This document shows, piece by piece, positions 8,336 through 16,885 of a DNA stretch of 64,000 bases; position 1 is the first letter of the stretch; each line of letters starts with the position of its first letter. Both the position numbers and the translations under genes were made by a program. The stretch lies in NCBI RefSeq assembly GCF_007830545.1, contig NZ_VLLF01000008.1, forward strand, positions 222,090 through 286,089. Direction: 5' to 3'. The notes under the pieces are model-generated. The model was not told the DNA's origin, ran no database searches, and saw only the letters and a list, made by a program, of their open reading frames with translations. Source of the DNA: Roseibium hamelinense. GTDB lineage: Bacteria > Pseudomonadota > Alphaproteobacteria > Rhizobiales > Stappiaceae.

Positions 8336-9943
8336 TCACCGGGCAGCCGTCTTCTTGAAAGAGCGGCTTGTACTGCGTGGGCCACCCGAACCGGTGGTTC
8401 GCAGGGCATTCTGACACGCAGCGAGAAGTGCTGCGCTATGTTCATGCGTTCTAGCAACGGCTGTTACACCAATTTTACCAGTTGCTCTAACACCTGCAAG
8501 GTGGTGGGGTATCATCCCCGTGTTGGTTGTTGCATCAAACAGTAGACCGCTATGTTGGAGCATGCGAATAACTTCTTTGGGCCCTCTTGCAAATTGACTT
8601 GCAACCGCCACATGCTCTCTTGCCTCATAAACCGACTTCATGCCATGCCGGATAAGTTCACCTCTCCGTGGATCCAAGCGGCTATCCGTCAGGAACTTTG
8701 TCCATAAAAATGGATGGAAGGTTGCCGTTTTCCGAGCATTGATCTCAATGGCATAAAGTTCCGGCTGTTCCTCGGTGTTTATTGATACATCCACGACAAA
8801 GTCCACCGAAACCGGGCCACGCCAACCCCGTCTTGCACATTCCCGGGCAACTAGGAGCGACTGCGCAGCCACATTGTGCCGATAGCGGATATCAGCGGGA
8901 AATCTGCATCCTGTGTAGGCGCATCCGTCGACGATTTGGTCGTGGGTTGCAAGCAACTCAACATGCCCGTTAGCTGAGATCAGCAGTGTTCCGCTCGGCG
9001 ATCGCAGGTTTCGACCGGAAACCTCACATTCAACGAGTGCTCCGCTCCCCCGCATTGCAGACTCAAATTCACAAAGTGAAACCGTCTTCGTATCAAAATG
9101 CAGCGCCTGTCTTAATGCTGTCTCCGATCGATAGATGCCATCGGATGCTAGCCGCGCTATACCCGTTCCGCCTTCCTCACGGTTGAGCTTGATCATTAAA
9201 TTCCGAAAACCGCGGGCTTTCAGATCGGGGTAGCGGTCATGGTATAATCGGAAGAGATCTTGAATTGTGGAGATACATCCAAAATCGTCGGGCGTTTGGA
9301 CCTTCGCTGCTTTGAAGATCGCCTTTGCGGTTGCTTTTGAGTCCGAGCCAGCGACTGTCTTTGGCTGTCCGGTGTGGCGGCATTCGAGAAGGTTTGCCAA
9401 ATGATTTTCTGCGGTCCCTGCTGCCCAAAAGTCCAATAAAGCGCGACCTCGGGATACGACGGATCTCAATTGCGAAAAAGCCGCGGGACTTGCCAAGATT
9501 GCTTCCGCAAGTGGTTGCCCGCCTGTCGTTGGCACGCGGAGCAGCTGAAAGCGCGATGCGCTGTCAGTCGGCAATTTTCCAATCGCGATCAACCAGTGGA
9601 GTTGATGATACAAAAGCGTTTCATCGACGCGATCGGACAAAGCGAGCACAAGCCGAAGTGAGGGATCTTTCAACACCGCTAGCATGTATGTGCTGCGTTC
9701 TTGGAAAGTTTCTACTCCTGTCACGTGTGCCTTGGTCAGCGGCGACAGGCTTATGCTAGGGATATGAATAAGAGTACTTACTTTAGGCGAGGCAAAGGAA
9801 TGCCAAGTCTCTTGCGTTATGGACGGGGAAGTGCTGCTCGAATGTCGCAAGTCTTTGGCACGAATGTCTACGATTGAGAAAATGACGCTGTGCCCGATGC
9901 AGGTGGGTAGGTGCATCGGGCACAGCGCCGTTCCATCGCCCAA
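8336..9943 (-). CDS. PGM1-like pre-ATP-grasp/ATP-grasp ligase
   Basis: I read this as a relative of the PGM1-type peptide ligases. About residues 55-200 match a pre-ATP-grasp domain (TLIHIPSISLSP, VETFQERSTYMLAVLKDPSLRLV, LLYHQLHWLIAIGKLPTDSASRFQLL). An ATP-grasp fold follows (LMIKLNREEGGTGIARLA, then WRGPVSVDFVVD and ELYAIEINARK, the metal-binding strand). Such enzymes ligate carboxylates to amines, usually in peptide natural products; the substrate here is unknown. No other biosynthetic gene is adjacent. The start is uncertain: a 16-bp hairpin (9886-9927) lies inside the first codons of the longest frame, and the conserved part begins only near residue 55. It converges on thiE with two bases between stops. 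Confidence 0.6.
   Translation of the reverse strand: MGDGTALCPMHLPTCIGHSVIFSIVDIRAKDLRHSSSTSPSITQETWHSFASPKVSTLIHIPSISLSPLTKAHVTGVETFQERSTYMLAVLKDPSLRLVLALSDRVDETLLYHQLHWLIAIGKLPTDSASRFQLLRVPTTGGQPLAEAILASPAAFSQLRSVVSRGRALLDFWAAGTAENHLANLLECRHTGQPKTVAGSDSKATAKAIFKAAKVQTPDDFGCISTIQDLFRLYHDRYPDLKARGFRNLMIKLNREEGGTGIARLASDGIYRSETALRQALHFDTKTVSLCEFESAMRGSGALVECEVSGRNLRSPSGTLLISANGHVELLATHDQIVDGCAYTGCRFPADIRYRHNVAAQSLLVARECARRGWRGPVSVDFVVDVSINTEEQPELYAIEINARKTATFHPFLWTKFLTDSRLDPRRGELIRHGMKSVYEAREHVAVASQFARGPKEVIRMLQHSGLLFDATTNTGMIPHHLAGVRATGKIGVTAVARTHEHSAALLAACQNALRTTGSGGPRSTSRSFKKTAAR
9886..9927. repeat. Perfect 16-bp inverted repeat
   Basis: CGCTGTGCCCGATGCA at 9886-9901 is exactly inverted at 9912-9927 with a ten-base loop. 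Neither side carries a clear T-run, so it is not a textbook terminator. It overlaps the 5' end of the longest frame of the ATP-grasp gene and may be a regulatory hairpin or mark that the true start is further inside. Confidence 0.75.
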
Positions 9944-10224
9944 AACGGGCTAGGAAACCGAAACTTTTTTGCCCAAATCGGCCAAGCCTTTGGCTTTGAG
10001 GTGCAGGGAACAGAGGAGTGACACCAGAGAAAGCAGATTGGCCGTCGGGTTATCTCGCAATCATCATCAAAATCCAGAGTTGATTTTATGTGTACTACAA
10101 TTTTTACGTTACAACAAGAAATGTGAATACCCTGTCGGCGAGCCGTTAGGACGAAGTCCATATAAGGTATTTGGAATCAAGGTGATAGGGTTTGGACCTT
10201 CCAAGTTAAAAAGACGGAGTATGA

Positions 10225-11127
10225 ATGACTGTCCTTAATGTGATTGGTGCCGGACGGGCGGGTACTGCGGTGACGTTGGCTTTGGCGGGTGTAGGTTTGT
10301 CGGTTGGCGCGATAGTCAGCCGGACCCCGGCATCGGCGCAACGGCTTTGTGATTGTCTGGCGCAGTTTGGAATCCGGGGCGAGGCCGTCGACCGGCTAGA
10401 GCAGTTGACCCAGGCGGACATAACGCTCTTGTCCGCAAGCGACGGTGCCTTGGCAGATCTTGCCGAAGAGCTCTCCGTCAGTCCAGACTGCCCCCAGCCT
10501 GGTGGGATTGTATTCCACCTGTCGGGTGCCCTGTCTTCAGCAATTCTGGCGCCGCTTTCATCCAAAGGAATCCATGTTGCCAGCGTTCATCCTGTAAAGT
10601 CGTTTTCAAGCCTGGCATCAGACCCGCAAACCCTCAGTGGAATATGGTGCGGTTTCGAAGGCGATGGCGCGGCAGTATCCACGTTAAGCAAGTGGTTTCA
10701 GGACGCGGGCGCTATCCCTTTTGCCATCGACGGAGAGCGAAAACCGCTCTATCACGCAGCGGCGGTGGTGTCCTGCAACTACCTTTACACTCTTTTAGAA
10801 GCTTCCATGCAGCTCTACGAAGCAGCCGGTATCGACCGCGACGCGGCATCCCGGCTTCTGGGCCCAATCCTTCATGAAACAATAGACAATGGCTTGAACC
10901 TGGGCCCGGCTGAAGCGCTCACCGGTCCGATTGCCCGGGGTGACGCTGCCACGGTATCAAAACACTGGGCGGCGCTGGCCAGTCAATCGGAGTCTTTGCA
11001 GGCTCTTTATGCAGCCATGGGTCATGCAACTGTGGAACTATCTGGTATCAAGGGACATGCAACGCCAACTGATCTTGCTATGATACGTGAAATATTGAGC
11101 GCCTCACCAACCCAGTATCCCCGCTAA
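10225..11127 (+). CDS. Rossmann-fold/DUF2520 domain protein
   Basis: A 300-residue protein with an N-terminal NAD(P)-binding motif (VIGAGRAGTAV) and a segment FHLSGALSSAILAPL followed by VASVHPVKSFSS, the pattern of the Rossmann-like/DUF2520 family. The C-terminal helical half resembles the dimerisation region of 6-phosphogluconate-dehydrogenase-like enzymes (YHAAAVVSCNYLYTLLE, LTGPIARGDAATVSKH). The family has no firm function; some members sit next to pantothenate genes elsewhere, but no such context exists here. ATG 10225 has ACGGAG upstream. The gene stands alone between opposing genes. Confidence 0.78.
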   Translation: MTVLNVIGAGRAGTAVTLALAGVGLSVGAIVSRTPASAQRLCDCLAQFGIRGEAVDRLEQLTQADITLLSASDGALADLAEELSVSPDCPQPGGIVFHLSGALSSAILAPLSSKGIHVASVHPVKSFSSLASDPQTLSGIWCGFEGDGAAVSTLSKWFQDAGAIPFAIDGERKPLYHAAAVVSCNYLYTLLEASMQLYEAAGIDRDAASRLLGPILHETIDNGLNLGPAEALTGPIARGDAATVSKHWAALASQSESLQALYAAMGHATVELSGIKGHATPTDLAMIREILSASPTQYPR

Positions 11128-11186
11128 GCGGGCGTGTAACGTCGTGCTTGAAACAACATTCTACAAAGTAGCGAGCAGTTTGATAG

Positions 11187-11969
11187 CTATCGCGTGTCTA
11201 GTTTTTCAATCAGTTCCGGAAGATCAGCCACCGTATCGATAACATGATCGGCGCCCGCTTCTAGAAGCGCCGTGGTCGCTTTTGCTCGAATTGCAGCAAC
11301 ATCGTCGACGGATAGTTGAGCGAGTTCATCCGGTGTTTTCCCGGCATAGTTCCCGGACAATGCGAGGCCAACTGTTAGGCAGCCTGCCGCCACGCCCTCG
11401 GCGATTCCAGGCTCTGTGTCATCGACTTTGATGACGGCTGACGGCGGATAGACAACAAGGTCTATGAAACATTTGTACATGCCCAATGGACCCGGCCGGC
11501 CCTCGGGTAGGTCATCGGCACAGACAAGATTGTCCGGTGCATAGCCTTGCTCCTCGGCAACCGGCAGAACCCGTTCCATTATCGAGCGCGTATAGCCTGT
11601 CGTCGAGCCGATCTTGATATCTTTGTTCCTGAGATAATGAACCGTATCAAGGGCCCCCGGAACAAGGTCCGCATAGTCGACGACGACCGCTTCATTCATT
11701 GGAACAAATACTTCGTACACTTTATCGACATCCCTGTCGGAAGGTGGGCTGCCATATTTTTCGGCCCATTGCCGAGTGATGTTCGGATCATCCATCATTG
11801 CCCGGATATGGTCCCACTTGGGCTTGCCCATAGGCGCGCGCGCCTGGTCAATCGAAACCGAAATACCGAATTTTTCGAACGCTTTTACAAAAACGCCCAT
11901 CGGCGCAAAGGAGCCGAAATCGATCATGGTTCCGGCCCAGTCGAAGACCACCGCTTTGAATTTTGACAT
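11187..11969 (-). CDS. phnX: Phosphonoacetaldehyde hydrolase PhnX
   Basis: PhnX cleaves phosphonoacetaldehyde to acetaldehyde and phosphate. It is a HAD-superfamily protein of 260 residues: the nucleophile motif is AVVFDWAGTMIDFG, and the cap lysine that forms the Schiff base is in the MGKPKWDH segment near residue 50. The later HAD motifs are GSTTGYT and VIKVDDTEPGIAEG. The start is seven bases after the stop of an FAD oxidoreductase of the aminophosphonate-associated type, and both are transcribed together. No phnW transaminase is present in the window. Confidence 0.92.
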   Translation of the reverse strand: MSKFKAVVFDWAGTMIDFGSFAPMGVFVKAFEKFGISVSIDQARAPMGKPKWDHIRAMMDDPNITRQWAEKYGSPPSDRDVDKVYEVFVPMNEAVVVDYADLVPGALDTVHYLRNKDIKIGSTTGYTRSIMERVLPVAEEQGYAPDNLVCADDLPEGRPGPLGMYKCFIDLVVYPPSAVIKVDDTEPGIAEGVAAGCLTVGLALSGNYAGKTPDELAQLSVDDVAAIRAKATTALLEAGADHVIDTVADLPELIEKLDTR

Positions 11970-11975
11970 GTTATC

Positions 11976-13103
11976 CTATCCGAAAAGCTCTGAGACGGTT
12001 TCTTCGCCAATGGCGAAAGCAGTCGAGGCGCCGCAGCCCGCTGTCACCATGACGATCCGGGTTGCGTCGTCAGGTTTGTCGGTCAAACGCCAGCGGCCGC
12101 TGGCAGAAGCATAGGTGCCAAGCCATGCCTCGCTGACCGAATAGTCGCCGATGTCGAGAACGGCATCCATTTCTTGAAGAATGAGGTCGTTGACAGACCC
12201 ATCGATAAATGGATCTGGTGTGTCCGCGTAGTGGTGGCTGTCTCCAACAACAAGGCTGCCGTCAGCGGACTGCACAACAATCAGGTGAATGCCGTTTTCC
12301 CGATAAGGCGACAGGTCGCGGTCGAGTCGTGCTTTTAGTTTTTGCGCTTCGGGCAATTCTGCATAGCCGAGATAACGGGCAAGGCCATGGTCGGACATCA
12401 CCGCGGTGCCGAGTGATAGGCGAGTTTTTGGCGTGACACGCAGCATCTGTAGCTTGCAGCGTGTCACGCTGTAGTCTGCAATGCGGTGTGAAAACAGGGT
12501 TGTCTTGTCATCGCCCGGGCAGGCGACAACAGTTGCGGCTTGGAGCGGGCCACGCGAGGTTTCCAAGTGCGGCGCGCTAATCGAGCTTACGCTGGTTTGC
12601 CAAAGAAAATCGACACCATACACGTCCTCTAGCCAGCGGGCGATCCGCGGCAGGGCCTCGCGCGATTCCACGCGAAGTTCAAGGGGGGAATAAAGCGCTG
12701 AGGAGATGGTCTGCTGCCGGAGGGCCGGTGCATGTTCTGCAGCTTCGCGAGGCGTCAAGCGCTTGCAATGCGTTCCCATCTCCGTTCCGAGAAAGGCATC
12801 AATTACGTCATCTGATTCCGGCAGACGCGCCGCTACCGTTAATCCGTGATGTAAAACCGGTATTCCCGCCTTTTGGGCTACTTCCGCCCATATTTTGCGG
12901 CTTTCAAATGCTTTTTGCCAGCAATCGCCGGCTTGCTGGCCGGTGACTGTTACAAATCCGAAATTGCGTATAGAGGCACCGTTCGCGGCAGCGTCGCGCT
13001 CGACGACGACCACGCGTTTGTTGCGTTTTGCCGCCGCCAAAGCGTGGGCAAGCCCAAGGATACCCGCGCCGACCACCGCAATATCATAGGTGTTTTTTGT
13101 CAT
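11976..13103 (-). CDS. FAD-dependent oxidoreductase of the aminophosphonate-associated family (TIGR03364 type)
   Basis: A DAO-fold flavoenzyme of 375 residues beginning with the dinucleotide-binding YDIAVVGAGILGLAHALAAA and with ASIRNFGFVTVTGQQ, the pattern of the TIGR03364 family found beside phosphonatase genes. The C-terminal FAD contact is IVMVTAGCGASTAFAIGEET. Family work supports oxidative deamination or demethylamination of aminoethylphosphonates to phosphonoacetaldehyde, which the adjacent phnX would then hydrolyse. It could stand in for PhnW. The exact amine (aminoethylphosphonate, its N-methyl form or another) is inference. A LysR gene lies directly upstream on the same strand. Confidence 0.82.
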   Translation of the reverse strand: MTKNTYDIAVVGAGILGLAHALAAAKRNKRVVVVERDAAANGASIRNFGFVTVTGQQAGDCWQKAFESRKIWAEVAQKAGIPVLHHGLTVAARLPESDDVIDAFLGTEMGTHCKRLTPREAAEHAPALRQQTISSALYSPLELRVESREALPRIARWLEDVYGVDFLWQTSVSSISAPHLETSRGPLQAATVVACPGDDKTTLFSHRIADYSVTRCKLQMLRVTPKTRLSLGTAVMSDHGLARYLGYAELPEAQKLKARLDRDLSPYRENGIHLIVVQSADGSLVVGDSHHYADTPDPFIDGSVNDLILQEMDAVLDIGDYSVSEAWLGTYASASGRWRLTDKPDDATRIVMVTAGCGASTAFAIGEETVSELFG

Positions 13104-13163
13104 GTGCAGTCGAACTCTGTCATCAGCAGGTCCACAAGTCTGAGGTCAGGTAAACCGGCATCT

Positions 13164-13195
13164 ATGCGTCACGCCGCTATAACGGCGTTTCGTAT
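13164..13195. promoter_or_regulatory. Candidate operator upstream of the phosphonate genes
   Basis: ACGCCG (13171-13176) and CGGCGT (13183-13188) form a perfect inverted repeat around CTATAA, and the symmetry extends imperfectly to 13 bases on each side. It lies about 70 bases before the FAD oxidoreductase start, a usual distance for a LysR site. The neighbouring LysR regulator is the likely user; that link is inference. Confidence 0.45.
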
Positions 13196-13258
13196 GACAG
13201 ATCGATGAAAAAGCTCTGTTTATAGCTTTTGGCTATCAATTAGCGGCTGAGGCCGCTT

Positions 13259-14146
13259 TTACCCTGAAAGGTCTAGGGAGGAAAAAAAGGCATCGACTGT
13301 CGAGACCTTGGTCATGTCGCGTGGACACACAACATAGTGGGTTGCTGTGAGAACCGGATCGTCAACACCAATGGCCACGAACCCGTCGCGATCGGTGATT
13401 TCAGCCTCCATAGCCACCCCAAGGCCAACGCCGGACCGGATCAAGCTCGCAATGGAGCCCCAGGATCCGAGCGCGAGAACGGTGCGCGGTTTAACACCTG
13501 CGATAGTCGCGGCCGCGTCAAAAATTTTGCGCGTTCCGGACGAGCTCTCACGCTGGATCAAGGGAATGCCCTCAACCTGCTTCCAGCTTAGCGGACCCTG
13601 GCTTGCCAGTGGGTGCTCCGGTGGTGCGGCGAGAACTATGCGGGTCTTGACGAGTTCAAGTCCGGCCAAATGTCCTGGAATTTCCCGAGCAGTGATGAAG
13701 CCGATGTCGAGTTCGCCGTCATCCAGCAAATTCATCAAGTCTTGTGTCGCCATAGCCCGCGCTTCAATGGCAACATCCGGGTAATTGGTCATGAAATTCG
13801 AGATACGGGGTATGGCCAGCTGGTAAGTTGAATAACCGATCCGAAGCTCACCGCCGGCGAGCGCCTTTTTTTCGGTCAGGTCGCGCTCGATATCGCCGCA
13901 AAGCGCCAAAACAGAGCGAATTCTTGGAAGTAACCTTTCGAGTGCCGGAGTTGGCGCAACCGTATGACCGCTTTTCGAAAGCAAACGGGTTTTGAAGCGG
14001 GTCTCAATCGCTTGAATCTGATTGGAAACCGATGGCTGCGATACACCCAATTGTTTCGCTGCCGCAGAAAAACTGCCATGCCGGGCAACCGCTTCCAGAG
14101 CGCGCACCTGACTCAGGCTGAGTTTACCGTTTTCACGTTGTGCCAT
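13259..14146 (-). CDS. LysR family regulator, probably of phosphonate catabolism
   Basis: A standard LysR regulator of 295 residues. The winged helix-turn-helix spans residues 10-70 (LSQVRALEAVARHGSFSAAA, LGVSQPSVSNQIQAIE), and the effector domain begins near residue 95 (GELRIGYSTYQLAIPRISNF). It is encoded immediately upstream of the FAD oxidoreductase and phnX on the same strand, which suggests that it controls them. The effector could be an aminophosphonate or phosphonoacetaldehyde. A short GC hairpin (13242-13257) abuts its stop codon. Confidence 0.88.
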   Translation of the reverse strand: MAQRENGKLSLSQVRALEAVARHGSFSAAAKQLGVSQPSVSNQIQAIETRFKTRLLSKSGHTVAPTPALERLLPRIRSVLALCGDIERDLTEKKALAGGELRIGYSTYQLAIPRISNFMTNYPDVAIEARAMATQDLMNLLDDGELDIGFITAREIPGHLAGLELVKTRIVLAAPPEHPLASQGPLSWKQVEGIPLIQRESSSGTRKIFDAAATIAGVKPRTVLALGSWGSIASLIRSGVGLGVAMEAEITDRDGFVAIGVDDPVLTATHYVVCPRDMTKVSTVDAFFSSLDLSG

Positions 14147-14198
14147 ACCGTCTCATTTCTGCCGTTGAGGCGTGTCTTCCGGCGACCAAAACTTTGGC

Positions 14199-15446
14199 TT
14201 ACAGAACAGGATAAACGTAGACCACCCACCCGTAACAAACGGCAACGGAAAAAAACGTCACTGGAATAACAAGTCTTGTGAATTGCCAAAATTGAAATGG
14301 TTTAGCGCCGAGTTTTTCAGCTTGTTGCACCACAATCACGTTGCTTGCGGCGCTTGTGATGAACAGGTTTCCGGCGAGCGTACTGATCCCGGCAAGGAGC
14401 ATGAACGTTTGTGTTTCCCCGGATTTCAAAAGGTTCAGATAAATCTCGACAACCGGTACGTTTGAGAACAGCTGGCTGGCCCAGAAACTGACTTTCGCAA
14501 CGATAAACGGCTCATTGAGCCGGTCCTGCCAGGATCCAAGCAGGTTTTGCAGGACGCCGGACTGTAGCACTGCCCCTGTGACAATGAACATGGCAACAAA
14601 AAAGATCAGCGTATGCCAGTCAACCTGTTTGAAAATCGTGATCCGTTCCCGCGAGAAGATATAGACCGGAAGACAGGAAAGAACGCTGATCGCCCCAAGC
14701 GGAATATCAAACCGCGGAAAGTAACCCGCCAAAACGCTGTCGGCGATAACCAGTACAGAAAGAACGCCGGTCGCAAGCAGAGCTGGCCATAACTGGTCGC
14801 TGGAAGGGGCCGGCAACGTCACTTCGGTGGTTCCGGAAGCCGAAGGTGCGCAGCTGAGACAGAAACGGTACCAGATGAAACAAAACAGCAAAGACAACAA
14901 AGTGGGAACAAACAACCAGGCGGCAAATGTGCCGACAGGGTTGCTGAAATGGCCGTCTGCGACGATCAGAATGTTTTGCGGATTGCCGACTGGCGACGTC
15001 ATGCTGCCGACCGTCACAATGGCGCAGAGAGCAATCAGGGGCACCGACGGGGCAATTTTAAGGCGTGCCGCTATTGTGATTGCAATCGGCGTTCCAATTG
15101 CGGCTGCGGCATCGTTGGTCAGGACTGCCGAGATGAGCGCGACAAGCACCAGAAACAAAAACAGCGGCAGGGAGGCGCTGTCCCGGTCTTTGCAGATCCA
15201 GTCGCTCAGGCGGTGGGCGATACCGCAATCATAAAGCGCATGGGATATCGTAAATACACCGAACAGGTAGGCGATGACGTTCCAGTCGATGGCATCCAAG
15301 GCAGAAGTTGGACCGATCTGCCCTGTAACCAGAAGGATCACCGCGCCGGCTGTCATGATTTGCCAGATCCGAATCCATTCAGGGAGCCATTGGCGAATGG
15401 AGATCAATAGAAAAATGACAATCGAAACGCCAAGGCTAAAAGTCAT
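14199..15446 (-). CDS. SLC13/ArsB-type anion permease
   Basis: A polytopic membrane protein of 415 residues with about eleven hydrophobic segments. The two inverted half-repeats carry the ion-transporter motifs of the SLC13/CitM/ArsB group: TNDAAAAIGTPIAI followed by TVGSMTSPVGNPQNILI, and in the second half VPVVEIYLNLL and STLAGNLFITSAASNVIVVQ. These proteins move dicarboxylates, sulphate or similar anions. The gene lies next to the phosphonate genes, so a phosphonate or organic acid is possible but unproven. Confidence 0.78.
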   Translation of the reverse strand: MTFSLGVSIVIFLLISIRQWLPEWIRIWQIMTAGAVILLVTGQIGPTSALDAIDWNVIAYLFGVFTISHALYDCGIAHRLSDWICKDRDSASLPLFLFLVLVALISAVLTNDAAAAIGTPIAITIAARLKIAPSVPLIALCAIVTVGSMTSPVGNPQNILIVADGHFSNPVGTFAAWLFVPTLLSLLFCFIWYRFCLSCAPSASGTTEVTLPAPSSDQLWPALLATGVLSVLVIADSVLAGYFPRFDIPLGAISVLSCLPVYIFSRERITIFKQVDWHTLIFFVAMFIVTGAVLQSGVLQNLLGSWQDRLNEPFIVAKVSFWASQLFSNVPVVEIYLNLLKSGETQTFMLLAGISTLAGNLFITSAASNVIVVQQAEKLGAKPFQFWQFTRLVIPVTFFSVAVCYGWVVYVYPVL

Positions 15447-15494
15447 GAGGTCGTCGTCCTGCGAAAAGAGTCCGGAAAAACTAGGGCCAGCACC

Positions 15495-16745
15495 CTAGGC
15501 GTCGCCAGGAGGGTTGGCGTCCCCGGCTTTGTTTTTGTCTAAGAGGTCCGGCGCGGTTTCAGGCATGGCGAAAGCGAAGATCAAGGCGCCGATAACCGCA
15601 ATTCCCGCCAGAAAAAGAAAACCGCTGGAATAGCCCGCGACTTGGGAAACCCAGCCTGCGATGACATTGCTTAGTGTGGCGCCAATCCCGATCAAGGTCG
15701 TCAAGGCGCCTTGAGCTGCGTTGAACCGGCCTGTGCCCCTGGTAACGTCGGCAAGGATCAGCAGAAAGATCATCCCGAAAATGCCGTTCGCGATACCGTC
15801 CAAGGCCTGAACCGCGACCAGATAGTAGCTGTCGTCGGAAAGCGTATAAAGAAAACCTCTGATTGGCAGGATCATGAACGCGGCGAGAAACAGCGGCTTG
15901 CGGCCCCAGGTGTCTGCTTTGGCGCCGCATAACAGCGCCATCGGGATCATGAGAAATTGCGCCGCGATGATACAGGCGGAGGTGAACGCGATCCCGTCAC
16001 CGGTATTTCCTCCTTGCGCGAGTTTTTGGCTTACGAGCGGAAGCATCGCGGCATTGGCGAAATGGAAAATCACAACGCTTATCGCAAATACGATGAGCCG
16101 CCGGTCCGTCAGCAGGGCCTTGATGCCCTCGGCGCTTTCGCCCCGGGTCACCCCCTCGGAAACTCCGCCGCGGGCGAGGTCATGATCGATGGCCTTGCTG
16201 TCCAGCATCAGGATGCTCGCGAGCATACCGACCGACATCCCGGCAATCAGCCAAAAGACACCGTCAGGGAGCCAGATCACCGCGACAGCGGCGCCCATTG
16301 CCGCGCCAAACACGTTCCCTGTATGGTTCCAGGCCTGGTTAGCACTGGTTTGCGCCGTAAACCGGTCCGGCCCGACGGTCCCCAAGGTTACCGCCGCAAT
16401 GCCAGGCCCCAAAAATGCGCCGGCAATGCCAATTGCGATCTGGGCGGTGTACACCAGCCAAACCGGGTCGTCAGAGGCAACTATCGCCACCGAGCTTATA
16501 CCGATTAAAACAGCGCAGATGGCCAGAATCAGCTTTTTTTTGCGCGTCGCGTCGATAATTGCGCCTGCCGGCGTTTGTACGATGACTGTCGCAATTGAGC
16601 CGACTGCCAGCGCCATACCAATTCCGCCCGGTTTCCAATGGTATGCAGACAGAAGGTAGATTGCTAGATAGGGGCCAAGGCCGGCAACCACGTCCCCGGC
16701 GAAGAAGTTGATGCCGAGAAGCGAACGGTTGGTGCGTGCAGTCAT
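15495..16745 (-). CDS. Major facilitator superfamily transporter
   Basis: A 416-residue protein with twelve predicted membrane segments and the MFS loop pattern after the second segment (GAIIDATRKKKLILA) and its counterpart in the second half (GAKADTWGRKPLFLAAF). The ordering LGPGIAAVTLGTVGPDRF is seen in a group of poorly characterised exporters. It follows the same strand as the SLC13 gene with a short gap. The substrate cannot be inferred. Confidence 0.82.
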   Translation of the reverse strand: MTARTNRSLLGINFFAGDVVAGLGPYLAIYLLSAYHWKPGGIGMALAVGSIATVIVQTPAGAIIDATRKKKLILAICAVLIGISSVAIVASDDPVWLVYTAQIAIGIAGAFLGPGIAAVTLGTVGPDRFTAQTSANQAWNHTGNVFGAAMGAAVAVIWLPDGVFWLIAGMSVGMLASILMLDSKAIDHDLARGGVSEGVTRGESAEGIKALLTDRRLIVFAISVVIFHFANAAMLPLVSQKLAQGGNTGDGIAFTSACIIAAQFLMIPMALLCGAKADTWGRKPLFLAAFMILPIRGFLYTLSDDSYYLVAVQALDGIANGIFGMIFLLILADVTRGTGRFNAAQGALTTLIGIGATLSNVIAGWVSQVAGYSSGFLFLAGIAVIGALIFAFAMPETAPDLLDKNKAGDANPPGDA

Positions 16746-16885
16746 AGGGCTTTTTTCACTATCCGGCCGAACAAGGTTCGGTCATGAGGACGCAAAAAAG
16801 CTGCGCCCTTTATCCGCTCTCACGATAACGGATCAATCGCAGCATAACTATCGATAATTGCCATTTCCTGTTTCCGCCGTCCTTT

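Noticed and set aside
13242..13260. AGCGGC-TGAG-GCCGCT-TTT as a terminator
   Set aside because: The T-run is on the plus strand, where no gene ends; on the LysR strand no T-run follows, so it is at best weak.
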